From an uncultured Verrucomicrobiota bacterium (GTDB lineage Bacteria; Verrucomicrobiota; Verrucomicrobiia; Methylacidiphilales; UBA1321): 45,049 nt of DNA. How positions within the stretch are numbered: the first letter of the stretch is position 1; each line of letters starts with the position of its first letter. A program made the translations under genes and the position numbers. The stretch lies in NCBI GenBank assembly GCA_903863295.1, contig CAIPBM010000028.1, positions 1 through 45,049 on the forward strand, read 5' to 3'. A model generated the notes under the pieces. It saw only the letters and a list, made by a program, of their open reading frames with translations, ran no database searches and had not been told where the DNA came from. Of this stretch, positions 7,952 through 17,430 are shown piece by piece.

Positions 7952-9289
7952 ATGCAGACTCACTTGAGAATTTTTGTCCCGAAAATAGCCTCCGTTTTAT
8001 TTCTGAGCCTTTTTCTGGCCTGGCCGCCTCTTACCGAGGGTGGGCTTTACGCGGGTGAAGCAGTCGTCGACACACAAGCGAACGATTTGCAGGGTAAGGT
8101 CATCGTCGGGTACCAAGGCTGGTTCGCTCCACAGGGCGATGGAACCGACATGGGCTGGCAACACTACGGAGTGCATCATCGCATATTCGGCCCTGACTCG
8201 TGCACATTCGACATGTGGCCCGATATGTCGGAAATGACTGATGGCGAAAAATATCCGACCGATTTCAAAAACCAGGACGGCAGCACAGCCTATGTTTTTA
8301 GTTCCGCAAATCAAGCCACCGTCAGTCGTCATTTTCAGTGGATGCGGGAATACGGGATCGACGGAGCCGCACTGCAGCGTTTTGGTGAGAACTTGAGAGA
8401 CCCCCATCAGAAGGCATGGCGCAATCGAGTGCTCCAAGCTTGCCGGACGGCTGCCTCCAACAACGGCCGGATCTGGTATATCATGTATGACCTCTCCGGC
8501 TTGAAAGATGACGAAGTAGTCCCGATCATTACTCAGGACTGGAAGGAGTTGGTCGATTCGATCCATCCGGCGAAGGATCCGCTTTATGCTCACTTTAAGG
8601 GCAAGCCCGTGGTCGCGCTCTGGGGAGTTGGATTTAACGACGGGCGCCGTTATTCCCTTGGGACGACGGATAAGTTGATCGATTTTTTTAAAAGCGATCC
8701 CCTCTACGGTTCCAACGCCGTCATCCTCGGGGTGCCTTATTACTGGCGAGACGGCAATAAGGACAGCGTACCCGTGGATGAGATAGCTCCCCTACTCAAA
8801 AAGGCGGATATCGTCAGTCCTTGGTCCGTTACCCGTTACCAAAATCTCTCCCAAGCCAAAACCCTCGGAGATCGGATGATCCAGCCGGACATGGCTTGGT
8901 GCCGGCAAAATGGGTTAGGATATCTCCCCGTCGTCTTTCCTGGCTTTAGCTGGCAGAATCTCGAAAAATCGCGCGGTCGTCAGTCGCCGCTTAACATGGT
9001 CTCACGGGAAAAAGGTGAATTTCTTTGGACCCAAGCCGCTTCGGTTATCAACGGAGGTGCCCAGATGATTTATGTCGCGATGTTCGACGAGATCGATGAG
9101 GGCACGGCCATTTTTAAAGTAACCAACACCCCACCCGTTGGCGCGAGCTCCTTTGCGACTTTTGACGGATTGCCGTCAGATTTCTATCTTCGTTTAACGG
9201 GGCAAATCGGCGCCGCTCTGCGGGGGCCTAAGCCGATCAACTTGCAAATGCCCTCATATGGCCAGACGAAACCTCCAACTCCTCAATAG
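7952..9289 (+). CDS. glycoside hydrolase family 71/99-like secreted protein
   Basis: The 445-residue product has a signal peptide (hydrophobic IASVLFLSLFLAWPPL, processed near residues 25-35). It then shows the motifs of proteins annotated as GH71/99-like: VIVGYQGWFAPQGDG near the N-terminus, DMWPDMSEM, WMREYGIDGAALQRF, IWYIMYDLSG, and a late block MIYVAMFDEIDEGTAIFK. The related GH99 and GH71 families cleave alpha-mannans and alpha-1,3-glucans, so an alpha-glycan substrate is a reasonable inference. Catalytic acidic residues cannot be assigned with certainty. The gene is divergent from the FAD oxidoreductase over operator site 1 and convergent with the esterase gene, whose stop is 11 bases away. 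Confidence 0.8.
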   Translation: MQTHLRIFVPKIASVLFLSLFLAWPPLTEGGLYAGEAVVDTQANDLQGKVIVGYQGWFAPQGDGTDMGWQHYGVHHRIFGPDSCTFDMWPDMSEMTDGEKYPTDFKNQDGSTAYVFSSANQATVSRHFQWMREYGIDGAALQRFGENLRDPHQKAWRNRVLQACRTAASNNGRIWYIMYDLSGLKDDEVVPIITQDWKELVDSIHPAKDPLYAHFKGKPVVALWGVGFNDGRRYSLGTTDKLIDFFKSDPLYGSNAVILGVPYYWRDGNKDSVPVDEIAPLLKKADIVSPWSVTRYQNLSQAKTLGDRMIQPDMAWCRQNGLGYLPVVFPGFSWQNLEKSRGRQSPLNMVSREKGEFLWTQAASVINGGAQMIYVAMFDEIDEGTAIFKVTNTPPVGASSFATFDGLPSDFYLRLTGQIGAALRGPKPINLQMPSYGQTKPPTPQ

Positions 9290-9300
9290 CGGTGGGCAGG

Positions 9301-10857
9301 TCAACCCGCTTTTTTCAAGACACCGTCTAAAAACCGAAAGATACCGTCCCACAAACTGCCTTTGCCGTAGGGCAAGTCCAGATTGATGCCATGATCGACC
9401 TTGGGTAGGAGCAGGAGCTGGCACGGTACATTGGCTTTCTGCAGAGCGGCATAAAAGAGGAGGGCTTGTTCTTCAGGAACCATATGGTCATTGTCTCCGT
9501 GCAAAATCAGGAAGGGAGGATCATCCGAGGTAATGTGGGTGATGGGGCTCGCGAGAGCAGCGAGATCGTGCTTTTCCTCGACGGTTCCTCCAATCAACCC
9601 CGGTTCGCCGGCCATTTTATTCGGCGCCAAAGCGAGGAAAGCCACCGGCCCAGCCATGTCCACGACCGCTTGGACTTTGCTCGAAACACCTAAATTGTCA
9701 CCGACATCGAATTGCGGCATGTTGCCCGTGGTTCCAAGGAGAGAGGCCAGATGTCCGCCTGCGGAATGTCCAAAAGCGCCGAACCGATCGGGATCCAGAT
9801 TGTAATCCTTGGCGTGGGTGCGCAGCCACCGGACGGCGGCTTTCACATCCTCTGCCTGCGCGGGAAAGATGGCCTCCGGAGCCAGCCGGTATTCGATGCT
9901 GGCCATGGCATATCCATTCTTGATAAATGGCGCGGACGGATAATCTGTTTTTTGGCCCGCGTGCCATCCTCCGCCATGAATGGCAATGATGAGTGGGACT
10001 GGCCCGCCCCCGTTATCCGGCACATATAAATCCAAGGTAAGAGGTTTACCATCCACCGTTTTATACGTGAGATCCTTGTAGGATTTTGCCTCGGGGTGAG
10101 CCGGGTTGGCGGGACTTGGCGCAGGAGACGGTGTCGGTGTTGAAGTGGGTGCCTGAGCGGCAGTGGCATCGGCACCAAAGGGGCTCTGTCCGCCGTTGTA
10201 CATCTTGAATTTACTGTAAGCATAATCACCATTACTTGTGCCACAAATGGAAATTGATTTGATATGCCCAAAGATATTTGGTTGAGAAAGCGTCGCTTTG
10301 ATGGCTATAGGATTGGCATCTGCCGTGCGGGATAAATCCGGATTCACGTAAAGGGCGGTTTCTCCCGTTTGCGCCTTGATGGAAAAGACGACCTCTACGG
10401 TCTGCCCCGGCCCAATCGTCGGAGAAGGCTCGCCCGTGTCTCCCTCGGTATGATTATACACGTGGCCCTTGTCATTTAACCCGCCATCAAAAATTCCCCA
10501 CTGTTGGGAGGAAAAGGGAGGACCAAAAGAGAAGCCTTTCACCGTGCCGTCAGTGATGAACGCAATTTGATTGTTACTGTCCTGAAAGTTCCAATTTGAT
10601 CCTGTGGTGATGGTGCCGCTTATATAAACCGTGTCGCTACTGTTAGTGAAAATGGGGTTTGTATCGTCAACGATTTCATGGTGAGGATTGATTTTGCCTG
10701 TGACAGTCAGAGCTTGGTCAGCGAAGGGTACGCAGTCAGCGCGAAGCAGCCCAACGAATCCGCCCAAAACCGCCAAAAATATGGCGCGATATTTTAATGA
10801 ACAGTGGCTGGAATGGTTGGTATGGCGTTGAATCATTCTGAAACCATAGGCACCCAT
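9301..10857 (-). CDS. secreted modular alpha/beta-hydrolase esterase
   Basis: The 518-residue product has three parts after a signal peptide (hydrophobic AIFLAVLGGFVGLL). An unidentified beta-rich domain of about 180 residues comes first. It is followed by a Pro/Thr/Ser linker (TSTPTPSPAPSPANPAHPE). The C-terminal alpha/beta hydrolase is of the hormone-sensitive-lipase/acetyl-esterase type: oxyanion motif HGGGW, nucleophile elbow GHSAGG, acidic residue in HGDNDHMVP, and His in KVDHGI. Related enzymes remove acetyl or feruloyl groups from plant polysaccharides; the N-terminal module may bind glycans. The ATG at 10857 is preceded by AAGGG at suitable spacing; the ATG at 10836 is an alternative. 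It is divergent from the permease gene over operator site 2. Confidence 0.85.
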   Translation of the reverse strand: MGAYGFRMIQRHTNHSSHCSLKYRAIFLAVLGGFVGLLRADCVPFADQALTVTGKINPHHEIVDDTNPIFTNSSDTVYISGTITTGSNWNFQDSNNQIAFITDGTVKGFSFGPPFSSQQWGIFDGGLNDKGHVYNHTEGDTGEPSPTIGPGQTVEVVFSIKAQTGETALYVNPDLSRTADANPIAIKATLSQPNIFGHIKSISICGTSNGDYAYSKFKMYNGGQSPFGADATAAQAPTSTPTPSPAPSPANPAHPEAKSYKDLTYKTVDGKPLTLDLYVPDNGGGPVPLIIAIHGGGWHAGQKTDYPSAPFIKNGYAMASIEYRLAPEAIFPAQAEDVKAAVRWLRTHAKDYNLDPDRFGAFGHSAGGHLASLLGTTGNMPQFDVGDNLGVSSKVQAVVDMAGPVAFLALAPNKMAGEPGLIGGTVEEKHDLAALASPITHITSDDPPFLILHGDNDHMVPEEQALLFYAALQKANVPCQLLLLPKVDHGINLDLPYGKGSLWDGIFRFLDGVLKKAG

Positions 10858-10876
10858 ATTGACCCTTGTCAAAGAG

Positions 10877-10894
10877 TGAGTAAACGTTTTACCA
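10877..10894. promoter_or_regulatory. LacI-type operator (site 2)
   Basis: TGAGTAAACGTTTTACCA matches the window's consensus at 15 of 18 positions around the central CG. It lies in the 48-base gap between the esterase start (10857, minus) and the permease start (10906, plus), 11 bases before the permease ATG, where a bound repressor would block both genes. Confidence 0.65.
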
Positions 10895-10905
10895 TCTTCC
10901 CCCGC

Positions 10906-12570
10906 ATGCTCATCTGGACCCAACATTACGATCCGTTTGGAAATATCTTCGTTTCCGCTGGGATCGCCGCCATTCCTGCGATTTTACTCCTTGCTTTAAT
11001 TGCCGTTTTTAATGTTCGGATCCATTTTGCGGCGCTGTTCGGCTTGGCGACATGCCTGGCCCTCGCGATGGGCGTTTACCGGATGCCGGTCTCGACTGCG
11101 GTGGCGAGCGCGTTGTATGGTGCGGCGTTTGGACTGTTTCCGATTGGGTGGCTGGTTCTAAATATCATTTTTGTCTACCAACTGACGGTGAAACGGGGCC
11201 TGTTCGACGTGTTGCGGGAAAGTCTCGCAAGGGTGGCTCCGGATCCGCGAATCCAATTGATCCTGATCGCGTTTGGATTTGGTTCCTTTCTCGAGGGTAT
11301 GGCAGGTTTCGGAGCGCCCATCGCCATTACCGCCGCGATTCTAATTCAACTGGGATTTAAACCGCTGCAAGCCTCAGGCCTGGCGTTGATGGCCAACACA
11401 GCTCCCGTCGCGTTCGGCTCTCTTGGTATTCCGCTCACCACGCTCGAGCAGGTAACCGGAATCAATGTCCGCATCCTTTCTTCCACGGTCGGAGCGCAAC
11501 TGGCGCTCTTCTGCATGGCGATTCCTTTTTTAATCGTCGTGAAATTGGCCGGCTGGCGCGGAATGCAAGGCGTCTGGCCGGCTGCCCTGACGGCCGGGTT
11601 TTCCTATGCGATTCCGCAACTATTTATCTCGATCTACCACGGTCCTTGGCTAGCTGCGCCGCTTTCCGGTCTCTGCTGCATCGCCGCTATTGTCGTTTTG
11701 CTGCAGTTCTGGAAACCGAGGGAACTTTGGGCCTTTAATGAGGCGGGGGAACTCAGTGTTTCAGCGGCCACGCCCTGGACGACGGCGGCTCCAATCGATG
11801 ACGGCGCGAAAGTCTTCAAGGCCTGGATGCCGTGGAGCCTTCTCACCGTCGTAATTCTTATCTGGGGTATCCCGTTTGTCCAATCAAGTTTGGACCGAAT
11901 CGGTCAGTGGAAAATTGCCATGCCCTACCTGCATCAAGTTGTGCAACGGATGCCGCCGGTTGTGGTGCCAAACGTCCCGCCGGAATCGGCCATCTTCAAG
12001 TTGAATCTTTTGTCGGCGACCGGCTCGGGCATTTTTATCGCCGCCATCGCCATCGGTTTTCTCATCGGTTTTTCTCCGCGCGAACTGGGGCGGACTTACT
12101 TGGAAACGCTTTGGCGCATCCGACTATCGCTTCTCACCATAGCCACGATGCTCGCCTTGGGCAATGTGACCCGTTTCTCGGGCAGTGACGGCACGCTGGG
12201 TCTGGCTCTTTCGCATACAGGTTATCTTTATCCCTTCTTCGGTACGATGCTCGGCTGGCTTGGCGCTGCGATCACCGGTTCGGACACCTCGTCCAACGTG
12301 CTTTTCGGAAGCCTGCAAAAAATTACCGCGCAACAGGTCGGGATCAGTCCTGTGTTGATGTGCGGGGCCAACACCTGTGGTGGCGTGATGGGCAAGATGA
12401 TCAGTTCGCAGAGCATCGTGGTGGCGAGTACCGCGACCAACTGGTACGGGCACGAGGGCAGTATTCTTCGCTATGTCTTTTTTCCCAGCTTGGCCATGGC
12501 CGCTTTAATGGGGATTCTGGTGTTTCTCGAGGCTTATGTCGTGCCGTTTACCTGGATGGTGGGTAAGTAA
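10906..12570 (+). CDS. lctP: L-lactate permease family transporter (LctP/LldP)
   Basis: The 554-residue polytopic membrane protein belongs to the lactate permease family. It has the N-terminal WTQHYDPFGN, the strongly conserved GFGSFLEGMAGFGAPIA region, the NTAPVAFGSLGIPLTTL block and the C-terminal GSDTSSNVLFGSLQ segment. About 12-14 hydrophobic helices are visible. Members move lactate or glycolate with protons across the inner membrane. The ATG at 10906 gives the family-typical N-terminus; earlier in-frame starts would overlap the operator. Placement beside an operator shared with glycan-degrading genes suggests it handles a product of sugar breakdown, for example lactate from deoxysugar catabolism, but that is inference. 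Confidence 0.9.
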   Translation: MLIWTQHYDPFGNIFVSAGIAAIPAILLLALIAVFNVRIHFAALFGLATCLALAMGVYRMPVSTAVASALYGAAFGLFPIGWLVLNIIFVYQLTVKRGLFDVLRESLARVAPDPRIQLILIAFGFGSFLEGMAGFGAPIAITAAILIQLGFKPLQASGLALMANTAPVAFGSLGIPLTTLEQVTGINVRILSSTVGAQLALFCMAIPFLIVVKLAGWRGMQGVWPAALTAGFSYAIPQLFISIYHGPWLAAPLSGLCCIAAIVVLLQFWKPRELWAFNEAGELSVSAATPWTTAAPIDDGAKVFKAWMPWSLLTVVILIWGIPFVQSSLDRIGQWKIAMPYLHQVVQRMPPVVVPNVPPESAIFKLNLLSATGSGIFIAAIAIGFLIGFSPRELGRTYLETLWRIRLSLLTIATMLALGNVTRFSGSDGTLGLALSHTGYLYPFFGTMLGWLGAAITGSDTSSNVLFGSLQKITAQQVGISPVLMCGANTCGGVMGKMISSQSIVVASTATNWYGHEGSILRYVFFPSLAMAALMGILVFLEAYVVPFTWMVGK

Positions 12571-12883
12571 CAATTCATTTCAAAAGTTACTTTTATACCC
12601 GTCATGAGGAAATCCTGTTCCCGATTTTTTATCGGCAATTGATTTTAAACGCCACCCTCTCCGGCCCGGTTTTCTCGTTGGGAAGCGCTTGCTTGCTGGA
12701 CGGAGTACAACTGGGGTTTGGCCTAACCGGACACTGTTAAAGAAGCTGAGTACAAGGTACATTCTCCAAAGTGGAGCATGGGCATCTAGGAGCTAGCCCA
12801 GGCAGTACGGGGGTGCTTGTTATGTGGATTTTCCCGCATTCATGCGAAAAATGAGAAGCATGCGTGTGCCGCGAGCCGATCAT
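12571..12883. other. intergenic region between convergent genes
   Basis: These 313 bases separate the convergent permease and symporter genes. No coding region is supported. Small inverted repeats are visible (AAAAG-TTA-CTTTT near 12582; TGGGC/GCCCA near 12780-12801; CGCAT-TC-ATGCG near 12834). None has a U-tract typical of an intrinsic terminator. Confidence 0.5.
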
Positions 12884-14899
12884 CTAGACTTCAACCGTTT
12901 CCCGGTCCAAAACTGGATCGGGAGAGAGGCTGGTGCTGGGAACATTTTCGATTTCATCGGCAGGAGGAAGGTTCCGCCACCAAAAGAAATAGAGGGCTAC
13001 ACAGCCGAGAAGAAAAATGGGCAAGGTAAAAGCGACCCCCTCCCAGTTGTGGGTCAAAACCTGCATCGGAATCAAGAAGAGGCAAACCTGCCAGACGAGT
13101 GCGCTCATGGTCGCCAGAATGTCATTGCGGTGTTCGATGCGCAAAGCAGCTCTGGTGGTGGCGGCCAATTCGTGAGGAAAGATCCCCCACCAGCCAAAGG
13201 GTCTCGTTGTGCGGTAAAAATGGCGCAAAACCTCAGGTGGAGTGGGCGCCGTAACGAGGGAGCCGACAATGGTTCCGAGGGCCGAAATTCCGCTCATCAG
13301 GCCAAACTGCATCAGCTCGGTCATCGTGGGATCGAAGGTGCGCTGGAGGATTGCGGCCAGACCGCCAGCCAAGAGTCCGGTCGCCATGCCAACCGCGTTG
13401 GTCCTCCACCAATAGAGACGCAAAATTCCCGGCCCAAGCGCCCCAGCGGTGAGTCCCATGATGAACCAGGCCCAGAGATTGTTGATGCTGGACGCGGCCA
13501 GGCCGACCCAAAAGCTCAAGGCAATAATCATGATCGAAGAAAGATAAGCCTGAAAGATGAGTTCGCCGTTACCGGCTTTGGGACGCAGGAAATTTTGATA
13601 GATATCGCGAACGAAGAGAGCGCTGGCTGAATTCACGTTGGAGGTCAGCACGCCCATCATTGCGGCCAGCAGGGAGACAACGAGCAGACCACGGATGCCT
13701 GGTTTGAGGCTGTGCAGCAGGACGGCAGGCAGGACCACTTCCGGATTCACGGTGCCATGGGAACCGACGAGGAGCAGCTTCGATTGCCAGTCCGGTCCCA
13801 AGGCTTGCTTGAGCTGGTCGACCACGCCGGGAGGAGCCGTTTCTGGATGATGCACGAGATGGCTGGTGTAGCCATGCCAGTTGCTTTCGCTCAGGTTCGG
13901 TTGCGCGGTGCGGACTATTGCGGCGGCTGCCTGGGTGGTGTTCTGGTCGGGCAGGAGGCGGTCGACCATGTAAATGCCGAGGATGGCGAAACTGATCATG
14001 AGCGGCCACCGGAACATGACGGTCATCGCCTGCATCATGCATTGCATGCTCGCCTCGCGTGAATTGCGGGCCGCAAAAAAACGCGACTCGGCCCCGGTGC
14101 CCATGCCGCCAAGAAGATTTCGCACGAGATAGAAGAACGCAACCATGAGCAGCGATTGATAGGCCTCGTAACCGGCGGGCATCGTGGTGTGCCAACTCGG
14201 TATGGAGGAAACCCAATTCGCATTCTGGGTGACGTGTTGGGCCGTGGCCGCGAGCGCTTCTGCGCTGGGCACTTGGTTCCAGGCAATCAGGCTTACCACG
14301 ATGCAGCCCACGATCATGATTGTGCCTTGGACCAAATCGGTCAGTACGACGCCGTAGAAGCCGGCCAGCACGGTGTAAATCGCGGAAAAACAGAGAATGA
14401 CGACCGTGAGCAACACCGGGTCGACCGGAAAAATCATGCCCATGAACAAAGTCGCTCCCCGCACCAGATACGCGAGCAACCCTATCGTGGTGATGATTCC
14501 CACCATTGCGCTGACGAACCTCAGCAGTTCGCCGGAGAAGCCGGTGCCGAAGCGGTAGGTGGTCCATTCCGCGGGCGTCATGCAACCGGAGCGCCGGTGC
14601 CATTTGCCCGTGTAGGCGAGCATGAAGGCCAGCACCAAAACCGCACCGCCCCGGAATTCGATATAGAGACCGCGCGGCCCGAGCATGTAGAGAAACGAAG
14701 TGATGATCATCGTCCCGGTCAGGTCGAACCAAGTGGACATACCGCATATGCCCAGCAGGTACCAAGGCAGATTACGCCCGCCAAGAAAATAGCTCTCCAG
14801 ATTTTTGGAAGCGACCCGTGCCATCGCCAGGCCGACCAATAATATCACCACGAAGAATGCCCCAATAACGTCGTAATCGATCGAAGATAAGGTAATCAT
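12884..14899 (-). CDS. sodium:solute symporter family (SSS) transporter
   Basis: The 671-residue integral membrane protein has about 14 hydrophobic helices and SSS-family features. These are the N-terminal ASKNLESYFLGGRNLPWYLL, a following helix GMSTWFDLTGTM, GGMGTGAESRFFAARNSREA in the middle, and LTSNVNSASALFVRDIY, which corresponds to the conserved sodium-site helix 8 region. Such transporters import sugars, sialic acid or other organic solutes with Na+. It begins 87 bases after the GH38 alpha-mannosidase on the same strand, so it most likely imports the sugar released by that enzyme or a related oligosaccharide. That substrate is inferred from context, not from the protein. Confidence 0.9.
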   Translation of the reverse strand: MITLSSIDYDVIGAFFVVILLVGLAMARVASKNLESYFLGGRNLPWYLLGICGMSTWFDLTGTMIITSFLYMLGPRGLYIEFRGGAVLVLAFMLAYTGKWHRRSGCMTPAEWTTYRFGTGFSGELLRFVSAMVGIITTIGLLAYLVRGATLFMGMIFPVDPVLLTVVILCFSAIYTVLAGFYGVVLTDLVQGTIMIVGCIVVSLIAWNQVPSAEALAATAQHVTQNANWVSSIPSWHTTMPAGYEAYQSLLMVAFFYLVRNLLGGMGTGAESRFFAARNSREASMQCMMQAMTVMFRWPLMISFAILGIYMVDRLLPDQNTTQAAAAIVRTAQPNLSESNWHGYTSHLVHHPETAPPGVVDQLKQALGPDWQSKLLLVGSHGTVNPEVVLPAVLLHSLKPGIRGLLVVSLLAAMMGVLTSNVNSASALFVRDIYQNFLRPKAGNGELIFQAYLSSIMIIALSFWVGLAASSINNLWAWFIMGLTAGALGPGILRLYWWRTNAVGMATGLLAGGLAAILQRTFDPTMTELMQFGLMSGISALGTIVGSLVTAPTPPEVLRHFYRTTRPFGWWGIFPHELAATTRAALRIEHRNDILATMSALVWQVCLFLIPMQVLTHNWEGVAFTLPIFLLGCVALYFFWWRNLPPADEIENVPSTSLSPDPVLDRETVEV

Positions 14900-14986
14900 A
14901 AAGAGAGACCAAAAAGTGTTGTCGAAAAAATATCCCGGTCGAATGCTGCTTGGAACATGCTGTCGGCGCCAATGGAAATTGCGAGG

Positions 14987-17299
14987 TTAAGCAGGTGATT
15001 CTTCCCAGTGGCGCGAGCCGTCGACATCCTGGAGATGCATCATGCGTCCATCCTGCCGGGCCCGGCTGATGTCGGGCGTCCAGAGACGGCGAGGGGGATG
15101 GTTTCTCCAGGCGGGACGGTTCATTCCTTCATAACGGTCGAAAATGACGGGCGGACAAACCATGAAACGATGAGCCCGGTCGAGTGTCTCCGGCTTGATG
15201 TCTTTGAGATGAATTTCGAATTCAAAGCGATGCACGCCCTGGTCGGCATGATGGACCGTTGTCCCACTCTCGTAGGCTTGCTCACCCGACCAAGCCATGA
15301 GGGGCGAGCGCAATAAGGTCCAACTGCAGCCGGTGTCATCATGACTGATGCTATAGGCGTCTGGAGTCACGATTCCGAAGGAGGGCGCCTTCACCCATTT
15401 TTGAACCGGCCATTCGACGTCTGATGGCTTGCGATCAAGCCAACCGCCGGGCAATCCTACGGTCCATTTCTTGACACTGGTGCAGGAAGGCAGTCGAAGC
15501 TGCAGTAATCGGTAACGTTCGCGGAAATGGATGTCCAAGTGGAAAACGAGTTTGCCCCGATTGTGGAGAAGATCCACCGACCACCGGACGACTGTATCAC
15601 CCAACCGACCTTCCGCATAGGCGCGGGAACGCAACGGCCCTCCTTCCTCCAATTTCCACTGAAGTCCATCCAGCCGCTCGACAATTTCCGCTTCGAATTT
15701 ATCGGAATGAAAAACCCACGTATCACCCTTGTCCTCGCGGAGTTGGAGACCGATATTTTTGAGAATAGCCGTCTCCTGCCAGGAAATTAATTTGACGCCT
15801 TGGGGGCCAAGCTCGATACGCACGGTATCATCCTTCAAGGTGCTTCCGCCTTTAAGGGACGATTTTCCCTTGCCGTTAAGACCCGACGGAGGGGAATCAT
15901 CTCGCAGGAACAGAGTTGTCGATCCCTGGGCAGGGATTTCAACGGGGAACAAAATCGCATGCGTCATCGGTCCCATGTTGGCGCAGGGGGTTACATGCTG
16001 AAAAGGCACGAAGCGTCCCTCCAGCGTGGAAATCCACCGCCCGTTCCAATCCCCGAAATCAAGAAAAGGCTCGCATTGCACCAGCCCGGAAAAGGGGGTC
16101 GGCTCTGAATTCATTAGGACAATCTGCTGGAGATTGGCCCCGGGCAACCGCTGACGGGCCCAGCGGCGAGTGGTTGTGACAATGACTTCCTCGGCCGTGG
16201 CCAGAGCCCGGCCTTGCTTGGCGCGAATGGAAGGAGTCGCCGTGGTGATGCTGGTGCCGGCAAGGATGTCATGAAACTGGGTGAAGAGGAGGTCCTTCCA
16301 CGCGGTCCGCATCGGAGCGGCCAGCCCGCGCCGGTTTTTTTCGGAGGGTTCGAATGACTGTAAAAAATTTTCGGCCTGAAGTAATTTATATTCGGTGCGA
16401 TGCTGGCTCTGTTTGATTTCATGCATTACCGAATAACAGCCCGGAAAGGTATGTTGCAGCTCTCCCTCAAAGACGGGAAGCCGGTTGGCATTGCCCTGAA
16501 TCGCGTTGAAAAATCTCTCTGGATCGCTGAATTCGAGCCTGGCATTGGGGAAGGCGCTCCGGTTTTGGATGATGTATTCAATGGAGGCCTTGGTGGGGCC
16601 GCCGCCATGATTGCCTAAACCGTAAAAGCACATAACGTGGCCAAGGCTCGGGTCACATTCGTCCAGTGTGCTCATGATTTGTCCGTAAAGATCGTCGGTC
16701 CGTGTGACGTAGCAAGGTGTGATACGAAACGCCATGACCTCGGCGCCTTTTAAGCCCCGCCAGCGGAAAATCTGGGCGGGCAACTTTTGTTGTTTCGCGC
16801 TGGGCCGATGAAAAACATAGGCCTGGATACCCTGTTCGCGCAGAATATCGGGCAGGGTAGCTGGGTGCCCAAAGGTATCGACGTTATAACCGACCGTAGG
16901 ACGTTTATTGAAAGTCTTCTGGAAATATTCGAGCCCATACCTTAGCTGCATTTTCCATCCAATCTCGGTGGGAAGATTGGCGTCCGGCTGAACGTACTGG
17001 CCTCCCGTGACGTGCCATTGCTTACGCGCGATAGCTCGCTGGACACGACGGAAAAGAATCGGATCGATCCGGGCGACCATTTCATAGAGCCACGCTTCTC
17101 CCCGGGTATACTGAAATTCGGGATATTCGGCGCAGCGGTCGGCGGCGGAGCGGAACGTGGCAAGAGCTTCATCCACTCCGGCCTGCCAGTTCCAGAGCCA
17201 GACAGGATCCAGGTGAGCATTACCTATCATGTGAACCGTTATAGTTTTCTGGGGCGAGCGGCGAGAGGCAATTTTTACAGAGGAGAGAGAAGATTGCAT
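14987..17299 (-). CDS. GH38 alpha-mannosidase
   Basis: The 770-residue protein carries the GH38 signature set. AHLDPVW provides zinc ligands His29 and Asp31; Asp141 in NVDTFGH is the expected nucleophile and further metal ligand; FHDIL in the helical bundle supplies another zinc-site His. GNHGGGPT is also family-typical. The C-terminal beta-sandwich region extends to the end. The enzyme hydrolyses terminal alpha-mannose residues by a retaining mechanism. No signal peptide is visible, so it probably acts in the cytoplasm on imported oligosaccharides. It heads a two-gene unit with the SSS symporter. The ATG at 17299 lies only 4 bases from operator site 3, so repressor binding would cover the leader just upstream of the start codon. 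Confidence 0.92.
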   Translation of the reverse strand: MQSSLSSVKIASRRSPQKTITVHMIGNAHLDPVWLWNWQAGVDEALATFRSAADRCAEYPEFQYTRGEAWLYEMVARIDPILFRRVQRAIARKQWHVTGGQYVQPDANLPTEIGWKMQLRYGLEYFQKTFNKRPTVGYNVDTFGHPATLPDILREQGIQAYVFHRPSAKQQKLPAQIFRWRGLKGAEVMAFRITPCYVTRTDDLYGQIMSTLDECDPSLGHVMCFYGLGNHGGGPTKASIEYIIQNRSAFPNARLEFSDPERFFNAIQGNANRLPVFEGELQHTFPGCYSVMHEIKQSQHRTEYKLLQAENFLQSFEPSEKNRRGLAAPMRTAWKDLLFTQFHDILAGTSITTATPSIRAKQGRALATAEEVIVTTTRRWARQRLPGANLQQIVLMNSEPTPFSGLVQCEPFLDFGDWNGRWISTLEGRFVPFQHVTPCANMGPMTHAILFPVEIPAQGSTTLFLRDDSPPSGLNGKGKSSLKGGSTLKDDTVRIELGPQGVKLISWQETAILKNIGLQLREDKGDTWVFHSDKFEAEIVERLDGLQWKLEEGGPLRSRAYAEGRLGDTVVRWSVDLLHNRGKLVFHLDIHFRERYRLLQLRLPSCTSVKKWTVGLPGGWLDRKPSDVEWPVQKWVKAPSFGIVTPDAYSISHDDTGCSWTLLRSPLMAWSGEQAYESGTTVHHADQGVHRFEFEIHLKDIKPETLDRAHRFMVCPPVIFDRYEGMNRPAWRNHPPRRLWTPDISRARQDGRMMHLQDVDGSRHWEESPA

Positions 17300-17303
17300 T
17301 ATG

Positions 17304-17321
17304 GGATAAAACGTTTTATCA
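17304..17321. promoter_or_regulatory. LacI-type operator (site 3, best copy)
   Basis: GGATAAAACGTTTTATCA is nearly a perfect palindrome and matches the consensus at 17 of 18 positions. It lies 4 bases upstream of the GH38 start codon (minus strand), in the 131-base divergent region shared with the pseudopilin cassette. Its centre is 107 bases from that of site 4. Confidence 0.8.
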
Positions 17322-17327
17322 AAATTG

Positions 17328-17356
17328 TTGACGATGCCTCAGTTTGTGAATACATT
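17328..17356 (+). promoter_or_regulatory. predicted sigma-70-type promoter for the pseudopilin cassette
   Basis: TTGACG (17328-17333) and TACATT (17351-17356) are separated by exactly 17 bases and point toward the cassette start at 17431. Transcription would begin near 17363, giving a leader of about 68 bases that contains operator site 4. Assigned by eye. Confidence 0.5.
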
Positions 17357-17410
17357 AGTTGCCGCTGAAGCAGAGGTTGTGAATATCATTACACAATTAG
17401 ACCGAAAATA

Positions 17411-17428
17411 AAGAAAAACGTTTCATCA
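17411..17428. promoter_or_regulatory. LacI-type operator-like site (site 4, half-site strong)
   Basis: AAGAAAAACGTTTCATCA matches the consensus at 13 of 18 positions. The right half-site is good (7 of 8) and the left half poor. It ends 2 bases before the ATG of the first cassette gene, in the position where a Shine-Dalgarno site would be expected, and downstream of the predicted promoter. Confidence 0.5.
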
Positions 17429-17430
17429 TT

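Noticed and set aside
13569..14765. 398-codon frame within the symporter gene, same strand
   Set aside because: It is a frame-shifted reading of the SSS transporter, Arg/His-rich without domains.
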